Assembly (NCBI RefSeq): GCF_000317515.1
Contig: NC_019738.1
Coordinates: 2,692,001 to 2,756,000 of the forward strand
DNA from: Allocoleopsis franciscana PCC 7113
GTDB lineage: Bacteria > Cyanobacteriota > Cyanobacteriia > Cyanobacteriales > Coleofasciculaceae
Length of the DNA stretch: 64,000 bases
Reading direction: 5' to 3'
The position numbers and the translations under genes are program-made. This document shows, piece by piece, positions 44,694-52,329 of the stretch; positions within the stretch are counted from its first letter, which is position 1, and each line of letters starts with the position of its first letter. The notes below the pieces were generated by a model. It was not told the DNA's origin and searched no databases. It saw only the letters and a list, made by a program, of their open reading frames with translations.

Positions 44694-46544
44694 GTGCAAA
44701 GTCTCAAAGCATCTACGCAAGGATTGGCAAGGCTTAAGCAAGCCAGACAGCGAATCACCCAGGAAAAGGGATGGGCGGTAGATCACCCACAATGGCTAGA
44801 ACAAGCCAGTTCCTTTCTCCCTCTGGTGAAAAACGGGAAAGGCATGGTGCCAGGAACCGTAGGAATTAGCACTTGGAAACGGTTTTTAGCGGGTGAACCC
44901 GTCAAACCGACCAATTTCAAAGCCTTCTGCCAGGTTTTGGGACTCAACTGGGAAGACGTTGTTGATGCTGACACAGTAATTCGCCCTCAAGGTGGAACTG
45001 CACAGGAGGAGGCAAGCATTACCCAGCATTCACCTAGAGAAGAAGCAGGAGACAATTCCATCCCAAATCCCAAATCCCAAATCCCAAATCGCGCCGACTG
45101 GGGAGAAGCAATGGATGTCTCCGTTTTCTACGGACGCACCGAGGAACTTGCTACCCTGAAGCAATGGATAGTGCAAGACAACTGCCGACTAGTAGGGCTG
45201 TTGGGTATGGGAGGGATAGGCAAAACCGCCCTATCTGTGAAATTCGCCCAACACGTTCAGCCTGAATTTAACTCTGTCATCTGGCGAAGTCTGCAAAATG
45301 CCCCACCCGTCAACGACATTCTCGCCACCCTCATCCAAATCCTATCCAACCACCAAGAGACACCAGCCAATCTACCTGAAAGCACAAGCCTTAGAATCAC
45401 CCGACTCATTGAATACTTGCGTTCCTCACGCTGCCTGCTCATCCTCGATAACGCCGAATCCATTCTGCAAGCAGGCGCGGTTGCTGGACAGTATCGCCCT
45501 GGCTATGAAGGATATGGCGAATTAATCAAACGAGTGGGAGAAACATCCCATCGCAGTTGCTTGATACTCACCAGTTGCGAAAAACCTCAAGAATTAGCAG
45601 CCCTTGAAGGAGAAACCCTACCCGTTCGCTCATTAGAACTAACAGGTTTGTACGAAGAAGAAGCACGAGCAATTATTCAAGCCAAGGGTACCTTCACTGG
45701 TACACCAGAGGAATGGAAAGCATTAATTCAACACTATGCCGGTAATCCCCTAGCCTTAAATATGGTGGCTTCAGGCATTCGAGATGCCTTTGGCTCTAGT
45801 ATTTCTGAATTCGTCAAATCTTTAAAAGCAGATTCATGGCCTTTTGCCGATATTAGTCAACTTTTAGAGCGACAATTTAACCGACTGGCTAGCTCAGAAC
45901 TAGAAGTAATGTACTGGCTAGCCATCAACCGCGAACCCATTTCTTTCGCAGATTTAAAACAAGATATTATCTGCCCAGCTTTAAAACAACAGTTAGCAGA
46001 CACGCTGAAGTCCCTGAGAAGAAAATCCCTGATTGAGAAAAGAGTTGCCGACAGGTTGAAACCTGCGCGTCCACAAACGAAGTCCGCCGCCGGAGCTTTA
46101 GTGAGGACGGACTCAATCCAGCCTGCGGAGGCCCGGAGCTTTAGTGAGGACTTTGTTTGTATAGCCCCAGACTTCCAGTCTGTGGGCAATTTCCCTAATC
46201 AAGCTATTTCCCTCTTTACGCTACAACCTGTATTCATGGAATGGGTGACTAACCGATTAATAACTCAGGTTTGTGAAGAGGTAGAAACAGGAGAAATTGC
46301 CTTATTCAATAGCCATCTTCTGGTCAAATCTCAGGCAAAAGTCTCACTGATAAACACAGAAATTCGTTTCATCCTTAAGCCGATTATGGATAGATTGATC
46401 AATCGTCTGAGAGGCAAAAGGAACCTAGAATACCAACTGAATCAACTCCTCTCCCAGTGGCAAACTCAATATCCGCACACTCCTGGTTATGCAGCTAGCA
46501 ATGTGAGAAACTTGCTAGCTCAAATCAATGCGGTAGAGGTTTAA
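44694..46544 (+). CDS. NB-ARC (STAND) NTPase with N-terminal HTH-like region, no sensor repeats
   Basis: The 616-residue protein starts at GTG 44694. The N-terminal 95 residues (GISTWKRFLAGEPVKPTNFKAFCQVLGLNW) resemble the HTH-like domain that precedes NB-ARC in many cyanobacterial STAND proteins. The Walker A is GMGGIGKT (171-178) and Walker B is RCLLILDNAES; a winged-helix segment follows. The protein stops at PGYAASNVRNLLAQINAVEV, the point where relatives usually continue into pentapeptide or WD40 sensor repeats. Two low-complexity in-frame insertions are present (near residues 122-133 and 453-499). The product may be a shortened signalling ATPase. Its 3' end overlaps that of the convergent HNH gene by four bases. 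Confidence 0.87.
   Translation: MQSLKASTQGLARLKQARQRITQEKGWAVDHPQWLEQASSFLPLVKNGKGMVPGTVGISTWKRFLAGEPVKPTNFKAFCQVLGLNWEDVVDADTVIRPQGGTAQEEASITQHSPREEAGDNSIPNPKSQIPNRADWGEAMDVSVFYGRTEELATLKQWIVQDNCRLVGLLGMGGIGKTALSVKFAQHVQPEFNSVIWRSLQNAPPVNDILATLIQILSNHQETPANLPESTSLRITRLIEYLRSSRCLLILDNAESILQAGAVAGQYRPGYEGYGELIKRVGETSHRSCLILTSCEKPQELAALEGETLPVRSLELTGLYEEEARAIIQAKGTFTGTPEEWKALIQHYAGNPLALNMVASGIRDAFGSSISEFVKSLKADSWPFADISQLLERQFNRLASSELEVMYWLAINREPISFADLKQDIICPALKQQLADTLKSLRRKSLIEKRVADRLKPARPQTKSAAGALVRTDSIQPAEARSFSEDFVCIAPDFQSVGNFPNQAISLFTLQPVFMEWVTNRLITQVCEEVETGEIALFNSHLLVKSQAKVSLINTEIRFILKPIMDRLINRLRGKRNLEYQLNQLLSQWQTQYPHTPGYAASNVRNLLAQINAVEV
45061..45088. repeat. Four tandem TCCCAAA heptamers inside the NB-ARC gene
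   Basis: Exactly four copies of TCCCAAA encode IPNPKSQIPNR in the linker between the N-terminal region and NB-ARC. Heptamer arrays of this kind are characteristic of filamentous cyanobacteria; here the array keeps the reading frame because of the flanking bases. Confidence 0.9.
46050..46190. repeat. Dispersed palindromic repeat inside the NB-ARC gene
   Basis: CGGAGCTTTAGTGAGGAC occurs twice (46091-46108 and 46134-46151), and the segment AAACGAAGTCC near 46076 pairs imperfectly with GGACTTTGTTT near 46149. The right part (GTATAGCCCCAGACTTCC) resembles a repeat I know from many cyanobacterial intergenic regions. It is read through in frame as about 47 low-complexity residues. Confidence 0.7.
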
Positions 46545-46810
46545 TGCACTTGAACACGCTTATCCGGCTTTTGCTTCCTCACCCAAGCCAAGAATTTTGC
46601 CATCTGCGGTTCATTCTTGAGCGCTTCCACAGAATTGAGTTCTTTTGCTAAATGCTTGTTGTCAAATAAGCGATGAATCTGTCGGTGGCAGGCAGAACAA
46701 ATATCGACAGTTGGCCCCGAATCAGCTTGTTTCCGCTTCACAGCTTGCTTGGGAATTAGATGATGAGCCGTTAAACGAGTGACTTCTCGTTCACACAATT
46801 CACATTTCAT
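46541..46810 (-). CDS. Small HNH-endonuclease-like protein
   Basis: The 89-residue protein has the HNH/zinc layout: CELCEREV, then LTAHHLIPKQ with the catalytic His pair, and ICSACHRQIHRLFDN with the second zinc pair and final His. Such stand-alone HNH proteins are common and their targets unknown. Its last four bases overlap the end of the NB-ARC gene on the other strand, which hints at an old neighbour relationship but not at co-transcription. Confidence 0.85.
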   Translation of the reverse strand: MKCELCEREVTRLTAHHLIPKQAVKRKQADSGPTVDICSACHRQIHRLFDNKHLAKELNSVEALKNEPQMAKFLAWVRKQKPDKRVQVH

Positions 46811-47058
46811 AAGAAAACGCTATTGACTTTTTACTTTCTACTAAATACATACAGTCAGCTCAAAGACTTACGCACAGCTTTTATCTATAGGGTGTGTTAA
46901 CGTAGCGTGACGCACTCTTATTGTAATATAAAAATACAATCGTAGTATAGTTGCTCTTTTCTACTCTGCATGGTCTCTTGGAGCTATGACCCAAGTGAGA
47001 TAAAGCATTGCTCCAACTCAAGTAGGATTGTTTCAACCCTTGGGGAGAAGATGAACGA
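46811..47058. promoter_or_regulatory. Divergent upstream region of the HNH and HAD genes
   Basis: 248 bases between divergent genes. AT-rich patch near 46918-46950 could hold promoter elements; GGGGAGAAG about eight bases before ATG 47059 contains a good ribosome binding site. Nothing else is supported. Confidence 0.4.
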
Positions 47059-47745
47059 ATGCACTACCTAGCACTAGCTACTGATTACGATGGCACGCTT
47101 GCCTCAGATGGTCGAGTCAATAAGGAAACCTTAGCCGCACTCGATCGCCTGCGGGACTCTGGTCGAAAATTAATCTTAGTCACAGGGCGGCACTTAGACG
47201 ACCTGCTCAATGTCTTCCCTGAGATTAACTTGTGTGAGTGGGTTGTTGTCGAGAATGGAGCCTTACTGTACCAACCCGCAACCCGCGAAGAAAAGCCGTT
47301 AGGTGCGCCTCCACCAGAAGAATTTGTCAAGGCACTGCAACAACGAGGGGTTGACCCCCTTACTGTGGGACGGGTGATTGTTGCGACCTGGCATCCTCAC
47401 GAGAATACGGTATTAGACGTAATCCGTGACTTGGGACTGGAATACCAAGTGATTTTTAACAAAGGTGCTGTGATGGTGCTTCCTTCAGGTGTCAACAAAG
47501 CCTCTGGACTCAGTGCTGTCCTGAAAGAATTAGGCTTACCGCCACATAATACGGTGGCGATAGGAGATGCGGAAAATGACCAGGCTTTCCTGGATTTTTG
47601 TGGGTGCGGGGTTGCCGTTGCCAATGCTCTTCCCATGCTCAAAGAACATGCTGATTTTGTCACAAAAGGCGATCGCGGTGCTGGAGTTGTTGAACTCATT
47701 GACAAACTCATCGCCTCTGATTTGGCAGAACTTGCTCCTCACTGA
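47059..47745 (+). CDS. HAD-superfamily (Cof-type) hydrolase
   Basis: The 228-residue protein has the HAD motifs: DYDGTLA (motif I, nucleophilic Asp), VTGR (motif II), a Lys in NKASGLSAVL (motif III) and GDAENDQAF (motif IV). The cap lies between motifs II and III, as in subclass IIB (Cof/sugar-phosphate phosphatases and sucrose-phosphate phosphatase relatives). The substrate is probably a small sugar phosphate but cannot be specified from sequence. It is a lone gene. Confidence 0.92.
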   Translation: MHYLALATDYDGTLASDGRVNKETLAALDRLRDSGRKLILVTGRHLDDLLNVFPEINLCEWVVVENGALLYQPATREEKPLGAPPPEEFVKALQQRGVDPLTVGRVIVATWHPHENTVLDVIRDLGLEYQVIFNKGAVMVLPSGVNKASGLSAVLKELGLPPHNTVAIGDAENDQAFLDFCGCGVAVANALPMLKEHADFVTKGDRGAGVVELIDKLIASDLAELAPH

Positions 47746-47754
47746 GGTGACTTT

Positions 47755-48015
47755 TCACAATGTGGGCGGTTCCTCGCGTTTGGCGAAATCTGACGGTGGG
47801 CGATCGCTACTCCAAGCCCACCACACATAGCTGCACTGACATTGATAAAATTCTTGCCACTTGCGGCGATAGTCTTCAGTCATCACAGGCGATCGCCGAT
47901 TCATCCAAACCTGCTCAGCTTCCCTAGCCGAAGCTCGACACTTGGGACAACAGAATTCTACAGCGTGAGTCGCCGATGTTGTCCAGGGGGGTGGGACTGG
48001 AGAAAAAGCGTCCAT
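47755..48015 (-). CDS. Small conserved zinc-binding protein
   Basis: This 86-residue protein has four cysteines in a zinc-ribbon-like layout (FCCPKC and YQCQCSY) and a Trp-rich end (VWWAWSSDRPP). I believe it is a conserved cyanobacterial protein of unknown function. It is convergent with the HAD gene, only nine bases away, on the opposite strand. A GATCG palindrome lies within the coding region. Confidence that it is a real gene is fairly high because of the patterned cysteines. Confidence 0.68.
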   Translation of the reverse strand: MDAFSPVPPPWTTSATHAVEFCCPKCRASAREAEQVWMNRRSPVMTEDYRRKWQEFYQCQCSYVWWAWSSDRPPSDFAKREEPPTL

Positions 48016-48465
48016 CTAGACCTCCCTTGGAAATGTCTGCAAATACCTACCTTCTGTTAACGAAGGATGGACAAAGCGTAAACGTGTTAAGCTCATCGTC
48101 CTAAACAGACTAGCCGCGCCTATACGCATAGTCTTAGTATGGAGAGTTGGACTATCGTAAATCCTGGGTTTAACTGCCATTGCCAGTGGTTAGTATCTAG
48201 ATAAGATTTTGAGTAGTGGAATACTTATACTGATTGTTGTAAAACCTTAAGTTGAAATGCTCTACTGTATTATGTGCTTATTTTAAGGTTTATTGGGTGA
48301 TTATGTCCTTTCTGAGCCGCTATTGTTTAGGGTGGCAGGCTCCAAATCTCTCGATCCAGTTTTGCATAAGAAATGGGATAACTTTTTTGTAGGGTAAAGC
48401 GGTTTCAATCTTTGCAACTTGATTTGCCCCTAACACTAAATCTTGAATGCCCAGCAGTGAGTCCG
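48016..48465. promoter_or_regulatory. Divergent region upstream of the DUF3318 gene
   Basis: 450 bases with no recognised gene. A TTG-initiated extension of the next gene (from 48412) overlaps its end but is less convincing than ATG 48466. The region is AT-rich from 48180 to 48400 and must hold promoters for two divergent genes. Confidence 0.4.
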
Positions 48466-49074
48466 ATGAATCCAGAGCCTGAAATTCGCCGTTTGATTGA
48501 GCTCATGCCTGCTTCTGGGCGGATGCTAACGAAAATTGTTAGTAAACCGCAACAGACTACAGTCATTGAAAGCCCATTTCCTCCCATTTGGTCCCAAGAG
48601 CGACCTATCTATATTAACTTTGACTTGTGGCGTCGCTTGCCCAAGCCCCAGCGAGACATGCTGCTGCTACGGACCGTATGCTGGCTGGTAAGTATCAAGT
48701 GGTTTAAGCCCGACTTGTATCAAGGAGTCGTTCTGGCGGGGTTGTTAGGGGGGATTGTGGAACTCGCGCAGGGGGATGCTGTAGGAATTGTAGTTGCTAC
48801 CGGATTAAGTGCGATCGCAGGAACCCAAATTTGGCGCAGTACCCGCAGTTCTCAGTCTGAGTTAGATGCCGATGAAAATGGGATTAAAGTGGCGACGCGA
48901 CGTGGCTACACGGACATCGAAGCCGCTGAACATCTGTTGGCGGCAATTGACTCTGTTGTCCAGATTGAAGGGCGGTATGGCTTAAATTTCACAGAATTGA
49001 TTCGCACTCAAAATTTAAGAGCGATCGCAGGCTTATCATCCGTCGGTGTTCCCGATACCGTTAAGCAGGAGTAA
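48466..49074 (+). CDS. Conserved cyanobacterial protein, DUF3318 family
   Basis: From ATG 48466 (MNPEPEIRRLIELMPASGRM) the product has 202 residues. The block RPIYINFDLWRRLPKPQRDMLLLR and the membrane-prone segment GVVLAGLLGGIVELAQGDAVGIVVATGLSAIAGTQIW match, from memory, the cyanobacteria-restricted DUF3318 family. The C-terminal part has a SELDADE...RRGYTDIEAA segment resembling peptidase-like neighbours of M48 proteins, but no HExxH is present. Function is unknown. Likely membrane-associated. Confidence 0.82.
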   Translation: MNPEPEIRRLIELMPASGRMLTKIVSKPQQTTVIESPFPPIWSQERPIYINFDLWRRLPKPQRDMLLLRTVCWLVSIKWFKPDLYQGVVLAGLLGGIVELAQGDAVGIVVATGLSAIAGTQIWRSTRSSQSELDADENGIKVATRRGYTDIEAAEHLLAAIDSVVQIEGRYGLNFTELIRTQNLRAIAGLSSVGVPDTVKQE

Positions 49075-49234
49075 CCTTTTCCCCACCCTGAATCAGAATT
49101 GTTACAGACATTTGCATAATCTGTCTCAGGAGTGTGGGTTTCAATCTAGACAAAATGCTAGTCTGCGACGGCGGCTCTCAGGAAAAGAAGTTCAGCATAT
49201 ATTGAGAGCCAAAATTCACAGAGGTTTGGAAGTC

Positions 49235-49441
49235 ATGGCTGAGTTCAAGCTACGCCTACAACTTCAAGAAGATGTGGAAAAAACAGTAAGGGTAAATCGA
49301 GATGAGTTTGTAGTAGGTCGTTTACCTATATGTGATTTGTACTTGCCTTTCTTGGAGATTTCTCGACATCATTCTCGATTCGTGAAAATTGCCATTAATA
49401 GCGGTAAGGCTGTTGTAAGCTGTTCGGCATTTAAATTGTGA
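49235..49441 (+). pseudogene. Truncated FHA-domain gene
   Basis: From ATG 49235 the reading frame encodes MAEFKLRLQLQEDVEKTVRV, then EFVVGRLPICDLYLP and ISRHHSRFVKI, the first half of a forkhead-associated phosphothreonine-binding domain (GR...D.....ISR.H). The frame then runs into an inverted-repeat element starting at 49416 and stops. The rest of the FHA domain is not found after the element, so the gene has lost its 3' part. The 68-residue product is unlikely to fold. Confidence 0.78.
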
Positions 49442-49547
49442 TAAGAGCATTGCCCTTATTTTTGATTTTTCGTTCCCACTTAATAACCAACTCTCTTTCA
49501 TTTAATTAAAGTCTTTATTATACTCTATTTAAATGCCGAACAGCTTA
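49416..49547. mobile_element. 132-bp MITE-like element with 21-bp perfect inverted ends
   Basis: Bases 49416-49436 (beginning TAAGCTGTTCGGC) and 49527-49547 are exact inverted repeats. The core is AT-rich and non-coding, as in miniature inverted-repeat transposable elements. It interrupts the FHA gene. The flanks show no convincing target duplication. The parent transposase is not in the window; the ISL3-like element has different ends. Confidence 0.8.
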
Positions 49548-49774
49548 ACTCTTTAAAAACAGATTTGAGCTAAAAATCGTCTGATACTCAGCTCATATCC
49601 GGTTGCATCAAAATTAACCGAGATTTTACCCAAATACCTCTGAGATCCTCTGCGCGAACCTCTGCGCTTCTCTGCGTTAAAAAAACATATTATATATACC
49701 GATGCCAACAGATTTGATATTAAAGGAGGCGGACAAGATTCCGCCTCCAATGCGCTATCGGATTTTAAATCCGA
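49548..49774 (-). terminator. Terminator region downstream of the first dps
   Basis: GGAGGCGGA (49725-49733) pairs with TCCGCCTCC (49740-49748). Read on the minus strand the stem is followed by TTTAATAT, so it is a likely intrinsic terminator for the dps gene ending at 49775. A second hairpin CGGATT/AATCCG lies between it and the stop (49759-49773). A CTCTGCG-type short repeat (about 49637-49680) fills the rest. Confidence 0.75.
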
Positions 49775-50317
49775 CTATTTCATCTGCACAGGAACTCTCA
49801 TACCTTCTGCCGATAGTCTGCCGTCCGGGTCAATGGATTGACCTTCAATGAACGAACGCAACATCCAGGCCATTTCCTCATGTTGCTCCATCAGTCCGGT
49901 GAGGAAGTCTGCGGTACCTTGGTCGTGGTATTTCTCACCACACTGGTCAATGTGATCGCGCAAGTTGCGGATAACCTGCTCATGATCGGCAACTAAGTTT
50001 TCTACCATCCCATAGGCGCTGGGAAGACTACCTGCATCTTCGCTGATCGAAGCATGTTCCAAAAATCCCTTAGCGGTACCAATTGGGTAGCCACCCAACA
50101 TGCGAATTCGCTCAGCGAGCGCATCAATATTTTCTGTTAAGGCTTCATAGTGTTCTTGCCACAATGTATGTAGTGAACGAAACTGTGGCCCAACAACATC
50201 CCAGTGGTACTTTTTAGTTTTGATTAACAGCAGATACGCATCAGATAGGTCACGATTTAACAAATCGGTAACACCTTGACGTTGCTCTTCTGATAAACCG
50301 ATATTTAAGGGGCGCAT
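49775..50317 (-). CDS. Dps-family ferritin-like protein (copy 1)
   Basis: This 180-residue protein has the Dps fold with ferroxidase-type residues in KKYHWDVVGPQFRSLHTLWQEHYEAL and NIDALAERIRMLGG. Dps proteins form dodecamers that oxidise Fe(II) with H2O2, store iron and protect DNA. The C-terminal tail after RSFIEGQS is extended (DPDGRLSAEGMRVPVQMK) compared with the second copy. It lies in a minus-strand cluster with an HTH/GrpE-like protein, another Dps and sulfiredoxin, which all suggest an oxidative-stress role. Confidence 0.94.
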   Translation of the reverse strand: MRPLNIGLSEEQRQGVTDLLNRDLSDAYLLLIKTKKYHWDVVGPQFRSLHTLWQEHYEALTENIDALAERIRMLGGYPIGTAKGFLEHASISEDAGSLPSAYGMVENLVADHEQVIRNLRDHIDQCGEKYHDQGTADFLTGLMEQHEEMAWMLRSFIEGQSIDPDGRLSAEGMRVPVQMK

Positions 50318-50444
50318 AATCTTTTTCTCAATACTTTGTCACCATAGCCATTGCAACAAATCTATACAGGAGTTTCATCAGCCTCTTGGGAGAGAGTAGC
50401 GTTATCTAGAGTAGTAAGATTTTAAGGGGGTGGACGAGTAACAA

Positions 50445-51119
50445 TCAGGTATTAGAGGGATTGCCAAGTGGACTCACTTTGGCACGATAAAGGAGTTTCT
50501 CCTTGTGTCGGTACCCGGTGTTACGCACTCTTACCATTTCTCCTGGTTGTGCTGTCCCCTCCATGAGTTGATGAAACTGGGGATTGTAAGGAATTTCTGC
50601 GCCGACCGATGCGATCGCTTCTACTCCCCATTCTTGCAATAACTGTTCCACTGGTCGAACTAAGGGCAGCAACCTCACGGCGGGTAACTGCTGATTCTGC
50701 TGTGCAGCATAAGCTGCCGTTGGCCATTGGACTAACCAAGATTCCAGCACTTGTAAACTCGACTGCTGAAACTCCTGCATCAACGTTTCTTGCTGATCAT
50801 GCAGTTGCTGTTGCAGTCGTTCATACTCCTGCCTCAATGCCTCGACAGAAGCAGCTTCCCCTCTAGCAGATGAAGGGGGGTAAGGACTAGATTCAGAGGA
50901 AAATGTTGCTAACAACTCATCCACAGACACTTGCAAGGCTTGAGACAGTTTCAGCAAAGTTCCTACTCGCATCTGCGATATTTGTCCTCGGCGCAAACGC
51001 CTGAACTGTTTCTCTGAAACCCCTGTGCTTTTACTAAGTTGCTTGTAAGAATGAAAACTCAGCGGTTGCATTAATTCCTGCAACCGCTGGGTGAGTTCTT
51101 GACTGAAGTCTTGGGTCAT
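50445..51119 (-). CDS. HTH (XRE-like) protein fused to a GrpE-like C-terminal domain
   Basis: The 224-residue protein starts with a helix-turn-helix (SYKQLSKSTGVSEKQFRRLRRGQI and TLLKLSQALQVSVDELL), then a coiled-coil (EALRQEYERLQQQLHDQQE) and ends with a GrpE-like beta-domain (GVEAIASVGAEIPYNPQFHQ...VRVRNTGYRHKEKLLYRAKVSP). GrpE is the nucleotide exchange factor of DnaK. The fusion suggests either a transcription factor sensing via a GrpE-like fold or an unusual co-chaperone. It lies between two dps genes, each separated by about 100 bases, and is the obvious candidate regulator of the cluster. Function is inferred. Confidence 0.8.
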   Translation of the reverse strand: MTQDFSQELTQRLQELMQPLSFHSYKQLSKSTGVSEKQFRRLRRGQISQMRVGTLLKLSQALQVSVDELLATFSSESSPYPPSSARGEAASVEALRQEYERLQQQLHDQQETLMQEFQQSSLQVLESWLVQWPTAAYAAQQNQQLPAVRLLPLVRPVEQLLQEWGVEAIASVGAEIPYNPQFHQLMEGTAQPGEMVRVRNTGYRHKEKLLYRAKVSPLGNPSNT

Positions 51120-51213
51120 CGTGAATAGGGAATTGGAAATAGGAAATTGATGAGGAAGTGATTTGTCCCCTATTTCCTACTACCATTAATCTGTAACCGA
51201 GAATAAACTAAGA

Positions 51214-51705
51214 TTATTCTTCCAGTAAACTTCTTAACATCCAAGCGGTCTTTTCATGCACTTGCAGCCGTTGAGTTAATAAATCGGCGGTGGGTTCGTC
51301 GTTGACTTTTTCAGCGAGAGGAAAGATGGAACGAGCTGTCCTTGCCACAGATTCCTGTCCTTCAACCAGAAGGCGGATCATCTCCTTAGCTTTGGGAACA
51401 CCAGGGGTTTCTGGAATTGAACTGAGTTTAGCAAAGTCAGTGTAGGTACCGGGAGCTGGGACACCTAAAGCGCGAATGCGTTCGGCAATTAAATCGACAG
51501 CTAAGGCGAGTTCGTTGTATTGGGTCTCAAACATTAAGTGCAATGTCTGAAACATGGGGCCAGTTACGTTCCAGTGGAAGTTATGAGTCTTGAGGTAAAG
51601 CGAATAGGTGTCGGCAAGCAGGCGAGAAAGCCCCTCGGCAATCTCTTGGCGACTGTCTTCTGGAATACCGATATCGATGGGTAATCCTTTGGCTTGAGCT
51701 TGCAT
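51214..51705 (-). CDS. Dps-family ferritin-like protein (copy 2)
   Basis: The 163-residue protein shows Dps ferroxidase features: [29 protein letters not shown] followed by [13 protein letters not shown], and a helical C terminus ([13 protein letters not shown]). It is only distantly similar to the other Dps in the cluster, so the two are not a recent duplication and probably differ in metal or oxidant use. AGGAG lies about ten bases upstream of ATG 51705 on the minus strand. Confidence 0.95.
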   Translation of the reverse strand: MQAQAKGLPIDIGIPEDSRQEIAEGLSRLLADTYSLYLKTHNFHWNVTGPMFQTLHLMFETQYNELALAVDLIAERIRALGVPAPGTYTDFAKLSSIPETPGVPKAKEMIRLLVEGQESVARTARSIFPLAEKVNDEPTADLLTQRLQVHEKTAWMLRSLLEE

Positions 51706-51838
51706 CGTTATCTCCTTATTAAATAAAGTAATTCTGCATTGATGAGGCTGCTTTCACGCCTCTTGATGTTATGCATGTCGCAATTGGGTGTGAATCATCC
51801 CTTTGGCAGAAGCTCTGTATGGCAACAACTGCTAGTGG

Positions 51839-52102
51839 TTAAGCTAAGTGCTTTTGTAGCACCGAGCGTGGTGCTTTGCGAACTCGGCATTTAATAGTTG
51901 GTTTCCCTAGACGCTGGTGTGCTTCAAAGCGATGACACCCGGAGAAGCCGTAGTACTGTCCATCGACTTCTAGGACATCAATGGGTTCGTGCAATCCTTC
52001 TTCCTTTATCGACTCCATCAGTGCCGCTACTTTAGTGGGGTCATTCTCTCGCGGCAGGGGACGACGAATTGCCCCTAGAGGAATCTCTTTAACCTCTATC
52101 AT
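51839..52102 (-). CDS. srxA: Sulfiredoxin
   Basis: This 87-residue protein has the sulfiredoxin signature FSGCHRFEAHQ, with the catalytic Cys and following His/Arg, and the ParB-like fold (IPLGAIRRPLPRENDPTKV). Sulfiredoxin uses ATP and thiol reductant to repair hyperoxidised 2-Cys peroxiredoxins (sulphinic acid to thiol). Cyanobacteria are among the few bacteria with it. Its position next to two dps genes supports a stress-defence locus. The peroxiredoxin partner is not in the window. Confidence 0.93.
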   Translation of the reverse strand: MIEVKEIPLGAIRRPLPRENDPTKVAALMESIKEEGLHEPIDVLEVDGQYYGFSGCHRFEAHQRLGKPTIKCRVRKAPRSVLQKHLA

Positions 52103-52329
52103 CTTGCGAGTTGCTTCCTGAGTTTCAAGTCCTTACCCCTAAATCATAGTCGTTATGAGTTCGGATTGCAACTCCTTGTGAAGTTGATGTGCCTTTAAGT
52201 TGCATGATGCGGATCGCAAGTTCGTCACTCGGCACAGAATTGGTAATAACGAGCCTCATAACTTCAAGTTGGCAAACACGCCCCAGCGTGAACGCTAAAC
52301 TAGACAGTGCTGCTTAACACCCCTACTTT

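Noticed and set aside
49046-49234. Extended upstream start for the FHA fragment overlapping the DUF3318 gene
   Set aside because: The added 63 residues show no homology-like pattern; the FHA domain begins right after ATG 49235.
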